From Bacillota bacterium (GTDB taxonomy: Bacteria > Bacillota > Clostridia > Lachnospirales > Lachnospiraceae), in contig JAFAFU010000030.1 of the NCBI GenBank assembly GCA_023423335.1, positions 62,001 to 126,000 on the forward strand: 64,000 bases of DNA, in the 5' to 3' direction. The position numbers were made by a program, and so were the translations under genes. Positions 7,514-17,273 of the stretch are shown piece by piece (the first letter of the stretch is position 1; the number at the start of each line of letters is the position of its first letter). The notes below the pieces were generated by a model that did not search any database, was not told the origin of the DNA, and saw nothing but the letters and a program-made list of their open reading frames with translations.

Positions 7514-8675
7514 CGCTTTTCTCCTTCCTGTCCTTCGGTACGGCTGCGAAGGCCTGTTCAAGATCCCCGATAAGGTCATGAATATTCTCAAGACCAACGG
7601 ATAATCTTAACAGTCTGCTATTGATACCCTTTGCTTCCCGCTCCTCCTCCGGTACATCCGCGTGAGTCTGCAGCATGGGATAAGTGATCAGGGTTTCAAC
7701 CCCGCCCAGGCTCTCCGCATATAGAAGTATCCTGACCCGCTCCAGAACCTCAACCGCGGTCTGTTCACGGTCCACCTCAAAGCTTATCATCGCACCAAAG
7801 CCCCTCGCCTGTTTCCTGCTTATCTCAATATCCGGATGCGTAGCCAGTCCCGGATAATAAACCTTTCTGATCTTCGGATGACCGGTAAGCCAGTCCGCCA
7901 GCATTAATGCATTCTCCTGCTGCCGTTCCATTCTCACGGCCAGGGTTTTGATACCGCGGATCAGCAGCCAGCTGTCAAAAGGAGCAAGACACGCTCCGGT
8001 GGTCTTATAAATAAACCGCAGCCTTTCCGACAGCTCTACGGAACCGGTTACCAGGAAACCGGCCAAAGTATCATTATGCCCCGATAGATACTTCGTACCG
8101 CTGTGAACCACAATATCCGCCCCCAGAGATAATGGGGTCTGAAAATACGGAGTCAGAAACGTATTGTCAACAATCAGAAGGAGGCCGTGCCTTTTTGCAA
8201 TCTCAGCAATTGCGGCGATATCTGTAACCTGCATCATCGGATTGGAGGGCGTCTCAATGAAAATAGCCTTGGTTTCCTTCCTGACCTTCTCTTCCACCTG
8301 CAAGGCGTCCGACATATTCAGGTAATCGAAGGTGATCCCGTTTTTCGCTGAAATGGAATGAAACAGACGGATGGAACCGCCATAGAGATCCTCAGTAGCA
8401 ATGATATGGTCGCCAATCTGAAAAAGCTCCATCATAGCAGTAAGTGCGGCCATACCGGTGGAAAATGCGAGGGCATCACATCCGCCCTCCAATTTTGCCA
8501 TAATGTGCTCAAGCTGCTCCCTGGTAGGGTTCTGTACTCTGGAGTAGTCATAGCCCGTGCTTTGTCCGACTCCCGGATGTACAAAGGTGGCAGTTTGATA
8601 GATTGGAACAGTAATCGATCCTGTATTTTGGGTATTATCATCTGTTCCATGGATGCATAAGGTTGAAATGTCCAT
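7506..8675 (-). CDS. Cystathionine gamma-synthase / O-acylhomoserine sulfhydrylase
   Basis: Cys/Met-metabolism PLP enzyme family (MetI/MetB type), 389 residues. PLP-binding features include YDYSRVQNPTR, FSTGMAALTA, EDLYGGSIRLF, IVDNTFLTPYFQTP and the lysine in HSGTKYLSGH at about residue 195. The C-terminal SLGGVETLITYP and LRLSVGLENIHDLI are family signatures. It would join an acylated homoserine with cysteine (or sulfide). Pairing with a beta-lyase immediately downstream supports the gamma-synthase role. The promoter at 8771-8799 leaves a leader of roughly 90 nt, in which I see no SAM riboswitch or T-box. Confidence 0.9.
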   Translation of the reverse strand: MDISTLCIHGTDDNTQNTGSITVPIYQTATFVHPGVGQSTGYDYSRVQNPTREQLEHIMAKLEGGCDALAFSTGMAALTAMMELFQIGDHIIATEDLYGGSIRLFHSISAKNGITFDYLNMSDALQVEEKVRKETKAIFIETPSNPMMQVTDIAAIAEIAKRHGLLLIVDNTFLTPYFQTPLSLGADIVVHSGTKYLSGHNDTLAGFLVTGSVELSERLRFIYKTTGACLAPFDSWLLIRGIKTLAVRMERQQENALMLADWLTGHPKIRKVYYPGLATHPDIEISRKQARGFGAMISFEVDREQTAVEVLERVRILLYAESLGGVETLITYPMLQTHADVPEEEREAKGINSRLLRLSVGLENIHDLIGDLEQAFAAVPKDRKEKSDV

Positions 8676-8770
8676 GCTGGCTCCCTCCGATCTTAGGTTC
8701 TAGGCTTAAGTATATGTGATTAGCGGCAACTTATCCGGGTATATTCCTATAGATTTAGTATGTTTTCAAA

Positions 8771-8799
8771 AGTATAAATAATTTTAAGAGTATTGTCAA
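8771..8799 (-). promoter_or_regulatory. Promoter of the methionine transsulfuration pair
   Basis: Minus-strand TTGACA, 17-nt spacer, TATACT: near-perfect sigma-A promoter about 95 bp before the gamma-synthase start. Confidence 0.82.
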
Positions 8800-8858
8800 T
8801 CGGTATTTTGCCTTCCTGTTAATCCCGGCCAATGACTGCCAATATCATTCCTATAGAG

Positions 8859-8886
8859 CAAAAAAGGGATCGCTGCCGCGACCCCC
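8859..8886 (-). terminator. Terminator after the cyclophilin gene
   Basis: GGGATCGC (8866-8873) pairs with GCGACCCC (8878-8885); the minus-strand side ends in a T-run (CCCTTTTTTG). Confidence 0.85.
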
Positions 8887-8897
8887 TTTGCTAATTA

Positions 8898-9599
8898 TTA
8901 TTCTCCCGTATATTCAAATACCTTAATTGTTTCGATTACGACCGGTGTGGCCGGCACCCCGTTTACTTCATCTGCCAGCTCAACCTTAGCGATTGAATCC
9001 AGAACATCATATCCGGAATAAACCTGGCCGAATACGGTATGGGCTTTATAAAGCCAGGGTGTTCCGCCGATGGTACCGTATTGCTCCTTGGCCTTTTCGC
9101 TGAATTTCATCCCATAGGTCTGCTCAATCTGCGACATGACTTTCTCATCATAGGTAGTGGTGGTTTGAACGATAAAGAACTGGCTTCCGTTCGTATCCGG
9201 TCCGGCATTTGCCATGCAAAGAGCTCCGCGGTAAGGCTGCAGTTCCTCAGAAAATTCATCTTCAAAATCTTTACCCCAGATGCTTTCTCCTCCCCTGCCT
9301 GTACCGGTGGGATCTCCTCCCTGTATCATGAAATCCTCAATAATCCGATGGAAGGTCAGTCCATCATAGTATCCATTCTTCGAATGGGTAATAAAATTCT
9401 CCACTGCCTTAGGAGCAGCATCCCGAAAAAATTTAACGTAGATTGAGCCAAAATCCTTAACCACAATCTCTGCAACAGTTTCTTTTTCCTCTGGTTTTGC
9501 CAGCTGATCCTTATGATCCTCGGAAACCTTCTTACCGCAGCCGGTAAACAGCAGCAGTATCAGGATAGCCATAATCAATTTCGCCAATGTTTTTCTCAT
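8898..9599 (-). CDS. Cyclophilin-type peptidyl-prolyl isomerase lipoprotein
   Basis: Surface-anchored prolyl isomerase. A signal peptide (MRKTLAKLIMAILILLLF) ends in TGC, giving a lipidated cysteine. The cyclophilin domain starts at about residue 45. It has the core FHRIIEDFMIQGGDPTGTGRGG, MANAGPDTNGSQFFI and TVFGQVYSGYDVLD, which include the catalytic Arg/Phe region. The ATG at 9599 is preferred because it begins a normal signal peptide and lies behind GGGAGGG; a TTG at 9617 is in frame but has no clear ribosome site. The gene ends in its own terminator. Confidence 0.9.
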   Translation of the reverse strand: MRKTLAKLIMAILILLLFTGCGKKVSEDHKDQLAKPEEKETVAEIVVKDFGSIYVKFFRDAAPKAVENFITHSKNGYYDGLTFHRIIEDFMIQGGDPTGTGRGGESIWGKDFEDEFSEELQPYRGALCMANAGPDTNGSQFFIVQTTTTYDEKVMSQIEQTYGMKFSEKAKEQYGTIGGTPWLYKAHTVFGQVYSGYDVLDSIAKVELADEVNGVPATPVVIETIKVFEYTGE

Positions 9600-9633
9600 A
9601 AATACGTACCCTCCCAATAATACCTTATCCGAT

Positions 9634-11421
9634 CTATTTAATTTTTACCAGGATATAGGCCTCTGCCTGCAGCTCTCTGCCCTCCTGCCAATTATTAATA
9701 TTAATTGTTCTGGCTATTAATGTCAAGACAGCCTCTTCATTTTCCGCTGTGAACCGGGCTTCCTCCGGGGTAATCTCAGCAGACCTGCTCCCCTGTACAC
9801 CCGAACCGAAACGGTGATAGACATCATTCACAGGAAGGCGTAATAGCTCCTTACCGTCCTCTTCCAGCAGCAGATAAGCATTCTCCCTTTCCTTGCTTTC
9901 ATAGCGCAGGGTAAAGCTTCTGTCTTCCATCCGGAAGGCTCCCACGCGGCGGTTCATTCCATTTTCATAAATACTGGTTTCCCGGAAGAAATCATAGCCA
10001 GAGATGTCAATTACGGCCTCCGGCTCCAGATAAAGATATAAGCTCTGATAATCCTTACTGATCAGGCCATCCTTATAAAAACCGAAGGTTTCATTGAAAT
10101 TATAGGACTTCCGGTAAGTGGCCAGCCAATCAAAATCCTCCGAATATGCCATCCGGTCCAGATATGCAACGGCAGCCGATAGGATCCTGCGGTCTTCCTC
10201 GGAAAGATTGGGATTAGGTGTTATCACATTACCGGACAGCATATGATTCCTGGTCAGAACACTTTTTAATCTGCCTGACTGACTGCTTCTGCTGACCGTG
10301 AAGGCATCCACCGGGGGCAGGATGGAAACCAGTGATAATATGATCAGCACCGGTGCGATCAGCCCATTTTTCTCAACCGGTACGAAGCAGAACAATAATC
10401 CTGCCGCCGTGGCAAATATCCCGAAAATAATCACATAATACCGGCCGTAAGTAATTCCCTCATTACCGATCCGCAAAAGGGAGGATAGGGTCTGGAACAG
10501 GACCACGGGAACCAGTATCTTCGGGAATATCCTGCGGAAGCCGTCCGCAATCGGATTAACCAGCCTGCTAACCAGCAGATAGACAATTATCACTGTGATC
10601 GAATAAGTAACCAGTAATGGTTCCAGCAGGCTGTCCGTCCAGAATTCATCCGTTATATTGATCAGGATATATATTAAGAGGATTATGGTAAACAGGGCTG
10701 TAACCGGTATGATGACATAGGATAAAAGACTGACCAAAAACTTCGGAGCATTGCCGGCCTCCGCCGCAAATTTATTTCCGGAGCTGTCATCGCCGTCTGC
10801 GCGGCTTTTTTCCATCGTTTTGCCTCCCTGATATTCAGGGATCAGCGAAAGAAAATACAGAGGAGCATAAAGAATAAATATAATATTTGCCGCATGCGCA
10901 TAGGATGAACTGCTGATCGGAACAATAAGCATATCGATGGCAGCCAATACCAGGGCTGTTCCAAGGAACAGAATTCCGGAGAAAAAAACCGCCATAAAAA
11001 ACGCTTTGAAGGCTGCCATAAAGCTTTCATTAAATTCTGTCTCTGATCCTATGGAAGGTATCCATAAAAAGAGAATTCCCAAAAGGAACAAAAATACCAT
11101 GGTCTTGATCGACGGCTCTGTTGTTAACTCTTGATTTCGATAGATCAGGTAATAAGAAAATGCGGCAATCAGGGACAAGGCTGCCGAAAACAGACGGAAT
11201 GCCTTATTGTGAGAATAATACTCACATATCATCTGCAGCACTGCGAATACGGCAGCACCGATATAAAAGGTACAGAGAAGTACGGGATCCGATGCCTCCG
11301 TCACTATCATCACCGCATTCCATACGGCTGCAGCGAATAGAAACAATATGGTTATATGAAAACGGGTTACCGTACCTGTAAAGCCCCGAAAGTATGTCCT
11401 AAGGTTTTTCATACGCAACAT
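9634..11421 (-). CDS. DUF4153 family multi-pass membrane protein
   Basis: A 595-residue protein. The first 370 or so residues are mostly hydrophobic with about ten membrane segments, and a soluble C-terminal part of about 200 residues follows (TPNPNLSEEDRRILSAAVAYLDRM...). The layout and motifs fit the DUF4153 family, whose biochemical role is unknown. It is separated from the cyclophilin lipoprotein gene by only 34 bp, so they may be co-transcribed. Start at 11421 follows CCAGGAGGG. A related DUF4173-type protein is encoded at 48784-50355. Confidence 0.75.
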   Translation of the reverse strand: MLRMKNLRTYFRGFTGTVTRFHITILFLFAAAVWNAVMIVTEASDPVLLCTFYIGAAVFAVLQMICEYYSHNKAFRLFSAALSLIAAFSYYLIYRNQELTTEPSIKTMVFLFLLGILFLWIPSIGSETEFNESFMAAFKAFFMAVFFSGILFLGTALVLAAIDMLIVPISSSSYAHAANIIFILYAPLYFLSLIPEYQGGKTMEKSRADGDDSSGNKFAAEAGNAPKFLVSLLSYVIIPVTALFTIILLIYILINITDEFWTDSLLEPLLVTYSITVIIVYLLVSRLVNPIADGFRRIFPKILVPVVLFQTLSSLLRIGNEGITYGRYYVIIFGIFATAAGLLFCFVPVEKNGLIAPVLIILSLVSILPPVDAFTVSRSSQSGRLKSVLTRNHMLSGNVITPNPNLSEEDRRILSAAVAYLDRMAYSEDFDWLATYRKSYNFNETFGFYKDGLISKDYQSLYLYLEPEAVIDISGYDFFRETSIYENGMNRRVGAFRMEDRSFTLRYESKERENAYLLLEEDGKELLRLPVNDVYHRFGSGVQGSRSAEITPEEARFTAENEEAVLTLIARTININNWQEGRELQAEAYILVKIK

Positions 11422-11680
11422 AATTATCCCTCCTGGTTTTATGTATCTATATATATTATAACATGAATATACGCAGATGAGGAGCTCTGTTATGATATTG
11501 CAAAAAGCCTTATTTTATGCAGGTTGTAGAATTAACCATAATTTCCCACAATGCAATTTGGTAATTATTACATGCAAAATATACCAGCGGATAAAAATAA
11601 TATAAAATATTTATAAAAACCCTCTTTACAAATACGTTAAAATATGTCAAAATATAAAAAATTCCAGGAGGTATTATGCT

Positions 11681-13153
11681 ATGTCTTCAAAGAAACAACC
11701 CGTCGGTTATTTACCTGACGAACGTCCCCCGATCGTGGAATTAATCCTTTTCGCATTGCAGCAGATCGTTGTAATGTTCCCCGCAACTGTACTTGTTGCA
11801 CTGCTTACAGGTTTCCACGTATCTACCACCATTTTTGCCAGCGGCTTGGCGACTCTTTGTTTCATTCTTGTTACCGGAAGAAAAATCCCCCTTTATTATG
11901 GATCCAGCTTTTCCTACATTGCAGCAATCGCTTCTATCATGGGAGCAAAGCAATTTGCCGATTTGGATCTCAATTCCAAAATCTCAATCGCTCAGTTCGG
12001 TATCGTAATGTCAGGATTAGTGTCCATAGCAGCCGGCTTGATTATTAAACGTACCGGCAGAAAAACCATTGAAAAGATTCTTCCTCCCACAGTAACAGGC
12101 AGTATCGCTATTATTATCGGTTTATCACTGGCAGGTTCGGCATTGAGTAACGCATCCAGTTATAGCAATCCGGCAGCTCCTTTCATCAATGCAGATGAGC
12201 ATGAAGAGGATGCAATCAATAATGTCAACGTTGGTGCTGTGATAGCAAACGCCAACAAAGAATTTTCGGAGCAGGAAGTAAATGCAGCAACAAAATTCAG
12301 CGATTGGTCCTGGGTTATTGCATTTATTACCTTACTCTCAACAATTTTATATTCCGTATACCTGAAGGGCAAACTTAGTCAGTTGCCTATTCTTTTTGGC
12401 CTTTTGACAGGTTACTTAAGCGCTGTGGTCATCGGAATAATTACCGGAGTCGAGTTCATCAGCTTCACGAAGTCCGGCCTGGAAGGAATCTTAAACCTTC
12501 CTACCTTTACTTTCCCGAAGGCATCCTGGGCTGCAATCGGCGCAATCATGCCGATCGCTATCGCGACCATACCGGAATCCACCGCCCATATCTATCAGCT
12601 TGATATCTATGTGAATGATTTTGCTAAGAAGAAGGGCTCCGCGAAAAAGTACGGTCTTGCGGACAAGCTTGGCCTTAACTTAATCGGCGATGGTATCGGT
12701 GATATGGTATCCGGCGCTATCGGCGGTCCTGCCGGAACGAACTATGGCGAGAACATCAGTGCCATGGCACTGTCCAAGGTATTCTCCGTTCCCGTTCTGA
12801 TTGTGGCAGCGGTTATCACCATGATCATCTCCTGCTTTACCCCTTTAGTAAATGCCGTATATTCCATTCCTGAGGCAGTGATCGGCGGACTCTCCATCTA
12901 CCTGTTCGGTATTATAGCCGCACAGGGCATCACCATTATGATGGACAGCAAGGTAGATATGTTCCAGTCCAAAAATCTGGCAGTTATCGCCCTTATCTTG
13001 ATCATCGGCTTAGGAGGAAGCTTCGGATTTGCGAACGGCATGATCCCGATGTTCGGTGTTGAGTTCCCTGCAATCGCTTCTGCTGCAGTCGTAGGTATCG
13101 TACTTAATCTGCTCCTTTCCATAGGAGATAAAAAGGAAGAAGCAAGTGAATAG
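11681..13153 (+). CDS. NCS2-family nucleobase (xanthine/uracil) permease
   Basis: A 490-residue inner-membrane symporter with about 12-14 hydrophobic segments. The NCS2 core features are visible: LPPTVTGSIAIIIGLSLAGSAL, IATIPESTAHI in the substrate-binding region, and GDMVSGAIGGPAGTNYGENISAMAL (the conserved GGPPxTxYxE-like motif). The insertion SSYSNPAAPFINADEHEEDAINNVN near residue 160-200 is more polar than in typical UraA. Substrate is uracil, xanthine or a related base; sequence alone does not separate them. The start follows CCAGGAGGT. It converges on the AzgA-type permease with a shared terminator. Confidence 0.88.
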   Translation: MSSKKQPVGYLPDERPPIVELILFALQQIVVMFPATVLVALLTGFHVSTTIFASGLATLCFILVTGRKIPLYYGSSFSYIAAIASIMGAKQFADLDLNSKISIAQFGIVMSGLVSIAAGLIIKRTGRKTIEKILPPTVTGSIAIIIGLSLAGSALSNASSYSNPAAPFINADEHEEDAINNVNVGAVIANANKEFSEQEVNAATKFSDWSWVIAFITLLSTILYSVYLKGKLSQLPILFGLLTGYLSAVVIGIITGVEFISFTKSGLEGILNLPTFTFPKASWAAIGAIMPIAIATIPESTAHIYQLDIYVNDFAKKKGSAKKYGLADKLGLNLIGDGIGDMVSGAIGGPAGTNYGENISAMALSKVFSVPVLIVAAVITMIISCFTPLVNAVYSIPEAVIGGLSIYLFGIIAAQGITIMMDSKVDMFQSKNLAVIALILIIGLGGSFGFANGMIPMFGVEFPAIASAAVVGIVLNLLLSIGDKKEEASE

Positions 13154-13184
13154 CGTAAATTAAAATAAATTAGGCATTTAAAAT

Positions 13185-13238
13185 GACACCCTGAACTTCC
13201 ATAAATACACACAGTGTAGGTCGGAAGTTCAGGGTGTC
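13185..13238. terminator. Bidirectional terminator between two permease genes
   Basis: A 16-bp perfect stem (13185-13200 with 13223-13238, GACACCCTGAACTTCC and its complement) separates convergent genes. Plus-strand transcription runs on into TCTTATATCTTT. Confidence 0.85.
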
Positions 13239-13300
13239 TCTTATATCTTTGTGACTGTGCCCGGCACAGGTCTTTGTTCTAATTATATATCCGTATCTTA

Positions 13301-14746
13301 TCAGATTACCGCAAGGATCACATAGTTAACGATAAACAATATCGTTGCTACCCATAATACGGGACTGATCTCCTTAACCTTACCCTTAACTAACTTCACG
13401 ATACAAAAGAATACGAAGCTGAAAGCAATACCGGCAGAGATGCTGTATGCAAAGCCCATGAAGATACCGGCAAAGAAGGAAGGAATCGCCTCTTCCAAAT
13501 CACTCCATTTAATATCGCTGAATGCTGCCAGCATCATAATACCAACTGCAACCAAAGCAGCGGCGGTTGCCTGTGAAGGAACAATCCCTATAAAAGGTGC
13601 CAGAAGCATGCTGGCCAGGAATAAAACTGCAGTTACAACAGAGGTCAAACCGGTACGTCCGCCTGCTTCAATACCTGCCGCACTTTCAACGTAAGTGGTC
13701 GTATTGGAGGTCCCGAATACGGCACCGATACTGGTTGCTACGGAGTCGGCAAATAAAGCCTTGTCCATCTTGGATTTGAAGCCCTTACCCTCCTGAAGCG
13801 CCTTCTCATCTGCTTCATCAAAAATTCCGGAACGTCTTCCGGTACCGATAAAGGTTCCGATCGTGTCAAAGGTATCGGACAGGCTGAATGCGAAGATCGT
13901 CATCAGGATCAAAGGAAGCTTGGAAACATCATTGAATAAGGATAATAATCCATCCTTACCAAAGGCAGCGCCAAAGGTTGTTCCTAAATCAGCAAAGGAA
14001 TCCCCTAAGTTAACTAAGCCCAGATTATCTAAATTGGTGACACCCATCGGAATACCAATGATTGTTGTCAGAATAATGCTGATGAAGATGGCTCCCTTAA
14101 TTTTTCTGACAAGAAGAATAATTGTTAATAAAATACCGATCAATGCCAGGAGAACAGCTGCCGTATTGAATTTAACAACTTCCGGCACCGCAGCGCTGCT
14201 TGCTACGATGCTGTCCGTGGCAAAATTAATAAATCCGCTGGAGCTGGGTACTGCAGGTTCATATTTACCGTTATCCACAATGAAATGAAGCAATCCGGCA
14301 TTCTTTAAACCGATATAGGCTACAAATACGCCGATACCGCCCCCGATGGCATGCTGAAGGCTTTCGGGGATTGCTTTAATAATTAATTTACGAATCTTAG
14401 TTACCGTAATGATAACATTAATGATACCGCACAGAAATACCATAGCCAATGCCTGCTGCCAGGAAAAGCCAAGTCCAAAGACTACCGTGTAGGTAAAGAA
14501 GGCATTCAGACCCATACCGGGAGCCTGCGCATAAGGTACATTAGCGAATAGTCCCATTACGAGGGTGCCTGCTACTGCCGCGAAGACGGTTGCTAAAAAA
14601 ACAGCCTGCTGCGGCATACCGGTCTTTGATAAAATATCTGGATTGACAAAAATGATGTAAGCCATTGCAAAGAAGGTAGTAGCACCTGCAATCACTTCTC
14701 TTGGAATAGTCGTTCCATGCTGCTTAAGCTTAAAAAACTTTTCCAT
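13301..14746 (-). CDS. AzgA-type guanine/hypoxanthine permease
   Basis: A 481-residue purine permease of the AzgA/PbuG branch of NCS2. Family marks are HGTTIPREVIAGATTFFAMAYIIFVNP at the N-terminus, YAQAPGMGLNAFFTY, AIPESLQHAIGGGIGVFVAYIG, FSLSDTFDTIGTFIGTGRRSG and FGTSNTTTYVESAAGIEAGGRTGL (NCS2 signature region). Roughly 12 or more membrane segments are visible. Start at 14746 follows AGGAGA; an upstream in-frame extension lacks a site. The leader of about 170 nt contains a stable hairpin with no recognised purine riboswitch. Confidence 0.92.
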   Translation of the reverse strand: MEKFFKLKQHGTTIPREVIAGATTFFAMAYIIFVNPDILSKTGMPQQAVFLATVFAAVAGTLVMGLFANVPYAQAPGMGLNAFFTYTVVFGLGFSWQQALAMVFLCGIINVIITVTKIRKLIIKAIPESLQHAIGGGIGVFVAYIGLKNAGLLHFIVDNGKYEPAVPSSSGFINFATDSIVASSAAVPEVVKFNTAAVLLALIGILLTIILLVRKIKGAIFISIILTTIIGIPMGVTNLDNLGLVNLGDSFADLGTTFGAAFGKDGLLSLFNDVSKLPLILMTIFAFSLSDTFDTIGTFIGTGRRSGIFDEADEKALQEGKGFKSKMDKALFADSVATSIGAVFGTSNTTTYVESAAGIEAGGRTGLTSVVTAVLFLASMLLAPFIGIVPSQATAAALVAVGIMMLAAFSDIKWSDLEEAIPSFFAGIFMGFAYSISAGIAFSFVFFCIVKLVKGKVKEISPVLWVATILFIVNYVILAVI

Positions 14747-14822
14747 AAATACTTTCTCCTTTTCGTTTATTATATCTAAAGGCATTGTCTCCCAATGCTT
14801 TTAAATCAAAGCACAAAATCTT

Positions 14823-14867
14823 CGCTCCTAAATATGCCTGATAGAGTTCAGATAATATCTAGGAGCG
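14823..14867 (-). other. Leader hairpin of the purine permease mRNA
   Basis: Eight-base perfect arms (CGCTCCTA and TAGGAGCG) enclose a 29-nt loop in the 5' leader. The guanine/adenine riboswitch core (three-way junction with UNUCUACC) is not present, and no T-run follows, so it is neither a known purine switch nor a clear terminator. Confidence 0.5.
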
Positions 14868-14921
14868 TTATTGGTTCCAGTGACTGTGATGTAATAAAGT
14901 GTGATAATTATTACCAAAATT

Positions 14922-14950
14922 ATAATATCAAATACCTTTAATAAATACAA
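14922..14950 (-). promoter_or_regulatory. Promoter of the AzgA-type permease
   Basis: Minus-strand TTGTAT, 17-nt spacer, TATTAT. Confidence 0.6.
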
Positions 14951-14984
14951 TCTGCTTATTTATTAATTATACTAATGCTATTTA

Positions 14985-17072
14985 TCAGTTTTCAGCTTCT
15001 TCTTCTTTGGCATTCTCTTCTATAACCTTCTGCTGTACATCGGAGGGCGCCTGCTCATAGCGGGAGAATTCATAGGAATAATCCCCGATACCGCCGGTCA
15101 TGGATCTTAAGTCCGTGGAATAACCATAAAGCTCTGATAACGGAATATCCGCAACGATTTCCTGCTTGCCTCCCGTGATAGGATTCATGCCAAGTACTCT
15201 GCCGCGGCGCTTATTCAGATCACCCATGATATCTCCGGTATACTTATCCGGAACAACAACCTTAAGTGCTACAATAGGCTCAAGAAGCACCGGAGAGGCT
15301 TCCATAAAGCCCTGCTTAAATGCCAGGGTGGCTGCCATCTTGAAAGCCATTTCGGAAGAGTCTACCGGATGATAGGAGCCATCCACCAGGGTTGCCTTTA
15401 GGCCGACGACCGGATATCCTGCCAGGGGTCCCTTCAGCACACAATCCGCAATACCCTTCTCGACTGCGGGGAAGAAGTTCCTCGGCACAGCTCCGCCAAA
15501 TACCTTTTCTTCGAATACATATGGCTTCTCCATGTCACCGGAGGTCTCAAATTCGATGAGTACATCGCCGTATTGACCATGTCCGCCGGACTGTTTCTTA
15601 TGCTTGCCCCGTACACTTACCTTTTTGCGGAGTGTTTCACGGAACGGAACTCTGGGCTTCATAACCTCAATCTCAACCTTATATCTGGAGGCCAGCTTGC
15701 ATACGGTAACATCCAGCTGCTGGTCGCCGATCCCATACAGAAGTGTCTGTCTGTTCTCTTTATCATTCACCATCTTTAAGGTCAGATCCTCATCCATCAG
15801 CTTGCCGAGAGCCTGGGAAACCTTATCATCATCACCCTTATTTTTTGTCTTAAAGCGCTGATAGGTATAAGGCTTGGGAACAGTAAAGCGCTCATAAGCA
15901 ACAGGAACGGCCTTCGTAGCCAAAGAATCACCGGTTACCGTATCGGAAAGCTTACCGAGAGCTCCGATATCTCCGGCATGAAGCTCGGTGACTTCATTCT
16001 GTTCCTTACCTCTTAACACATAGATGCGGTTAACCTTTTCTTCGGTCTCCTTGTCCACATTGTAAACAGCAATATCCGACTTCAGTACCCCTGAGCACAC
16101 CTTGAACAGGGAGAACTTACCGATAAACGGATCGGCAATCGTCTTAAACACTCTGGCGGAGAAAGGCTTATTCGAATCATAATCCGCTTCGAATACTTCA
16201 TCCGTCTTGGTATTCCTTCCGGAGATCTTTGTTTTCGTAGGATCCGGGAAATATTTCTCGATTGCCTGCAGCAGCATCGTCGTACCCTGTGCATAATAAC
16301 CGGAACCCATCAAAACGGGAACAACGGATCCATCTATTACATTATTTCTAAGTGCCTGGGAGATCTCTTCCTGGGTGAACTCCTCACCATTAAAGTATCT
16401 CTCCATATACTCGTCGCTGGTTTCCGCAACCGCTTCGATCAGGATTTCCCTGAACTTAGAAAGATTTTCCTGGCTATAATCGGGAATATCACATTCTATA
16501 TAATCGCTGGCCGTTGTAAATTTTCTTCCAGCCATCTTAACTACATTAACAAAACCTACAAACTTCTCATTCTCCCTGATCGGAGTATGGAAGGGCGCAA
16601 TCTTCTTGCCGTATAGTTCAATCAGTCTCTCTACTACCTCACGATAACTTGCATTATCATCATCCATATCTGTTACAAAGAAAATTCTGGGCAGGTGATA
16701 TTTTTCACAATATTCCCACGCCTTCATCGTTCCTACTTCAATTCCTGCCTTTGCGGAAACGACAATGACCGCTGCATCGGCCGCCTGAAGCGCTTCTTCC
16801 ACTTCACCGATGAAATCGAAGTATCCCGGTGTATCCAGGAAGTTAATCTTCGTGTCCTCGTAAATAATTGGTACTAATGTTGTACTGATGGAGAACAATC
16901 TCTTCTGCTCTTCCTTGTCGTAATCACTGATTGTAGTTCCCTCTTCAACTTTTCCCTGCCGTTTGGTAATCCCTGTTGTGTACGCCATGGCTTCGACCAG
17001 AGTAGTCTTGCCACAGCTACCGTGGCCTAACAAAACAACATTGCGAATCTTTTCCGAAGTGTAAACATTCAT
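14985..17072 (-). CDS. EF-G-like translational GTPase with altered G4 motif
   Basis: A 695-residue protein with EF-G domain order. The GTPase P-loop is GHGSCGKT at 16-23, DTPGY at 80-84, and domains II-V include VRGKHKKQSGGHGQYGDV and GYPVVGLKATLVDGSYHPVDSS. The P-loop differs from canonical GHIDHGKT and the size matches the EF-G-like second-copy subfamily seen in many Firmicutes and Thermotoga rather than the str-operon FusA. In G4 the usual NKxD reads TDMD (134-137), so the Asn and Lys for guanine recognition are absent. Start at 17072 follows GGAGG. It stands alone, with its own promoter, away from ribosomal-protein genes. Confidence 0.85.
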   Translation of the reverse strand: MNVYTSEKIRNVVLLGHGSCGKTTLVEAMAYTTGITKRQGKVEEGTTISDYDKEEQKRLFSISTTLVPIIYEDTKINFLDTPGYFDFIGEVEEALQAADAAVIVVSAKAGIEVGTMKAWEYCEKYHLPRIFFVTDMDDDNASYREVVERLIELYGKKIAPFHTPIRENEKFVGFVNVVKMAGRKFTTASDYIECDIPDYSQENLSKFREILIEAVAETSDEYMERYFNGEEFTQEEISQALRNNVIDGSVVPVLMGSGYYAQGTTMLLQAIEKYFPDPTKTKISGRNTKTDEVFEADYDSNKPFSARVFKTIADPFIGKFSLFKVCSGVLKSDIAVYNVDKETEEKVNRIYVLRGKEQNEVTELHAGDIGALGKLSDTVTGDSLATKAVPVAYERFTVPKPYTYQRFKTKNKGDDDKVSQALGKLMDEDLTLKMVNDKENRQTLLYGIGDQQLDVTVCKLASRYKVEIEVMKPRVPFRETLRKKVSVRGKHKKQSGGHGQYGDVLIEFETSGDMEKPYVFEEKVFGGAVPRNFFPAVEKGIADCVLKGPLAGYPVVGLKATLVDGSYHPVDSSEMAFKMAATLAFKQGFMEASPVLLEPIVALKVVVPDKYTGDIMGDLNKRRGRVLGMNPITGGKQEIVADIPLSELYGYSTDLRSMTGGIGDYSYEFSRYEQAPSDVQQKVIEENAKEEEAEN

Positions 17073-17172
17073 AACGATTTTCCTCCAAACATTAATATAG
17101 TAAGTAGTAGAGTGAATTGTCCCGAAAAATGCCTGCGGGACACACCTAATTCCCAAAATTACCTCTGTGTAT

Positions 17173-17201
17173 ATTTTACTAGAGGTACGGCAGATTTACA
17201 A
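17173..17201 (-). promoter_or_regulatory. Promoter of the EF-G-like gene
   Basis: Minus-strand TTGTAA, 17-nt spacer, TAAAAT, about 100 bp before the start. The leader between them has a small GTCCCG/CGGGAC hairpin. Confidence 0.6.
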
Positions 17202-17273
17202 TAGTTTTATGTAATTATTAACAAACTTTCATGTTTCACACTTTAAACCGTTACACTTTAAAGCAATAGAGTA

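Noticed and set aside
8676..8897. Possible SAM riboswitch or T-box before the methionine transsulfuration genes
   Set aside because: A clean promoter leaves only about 90 nt of leader and none of the conserved core sequences of either class is present.
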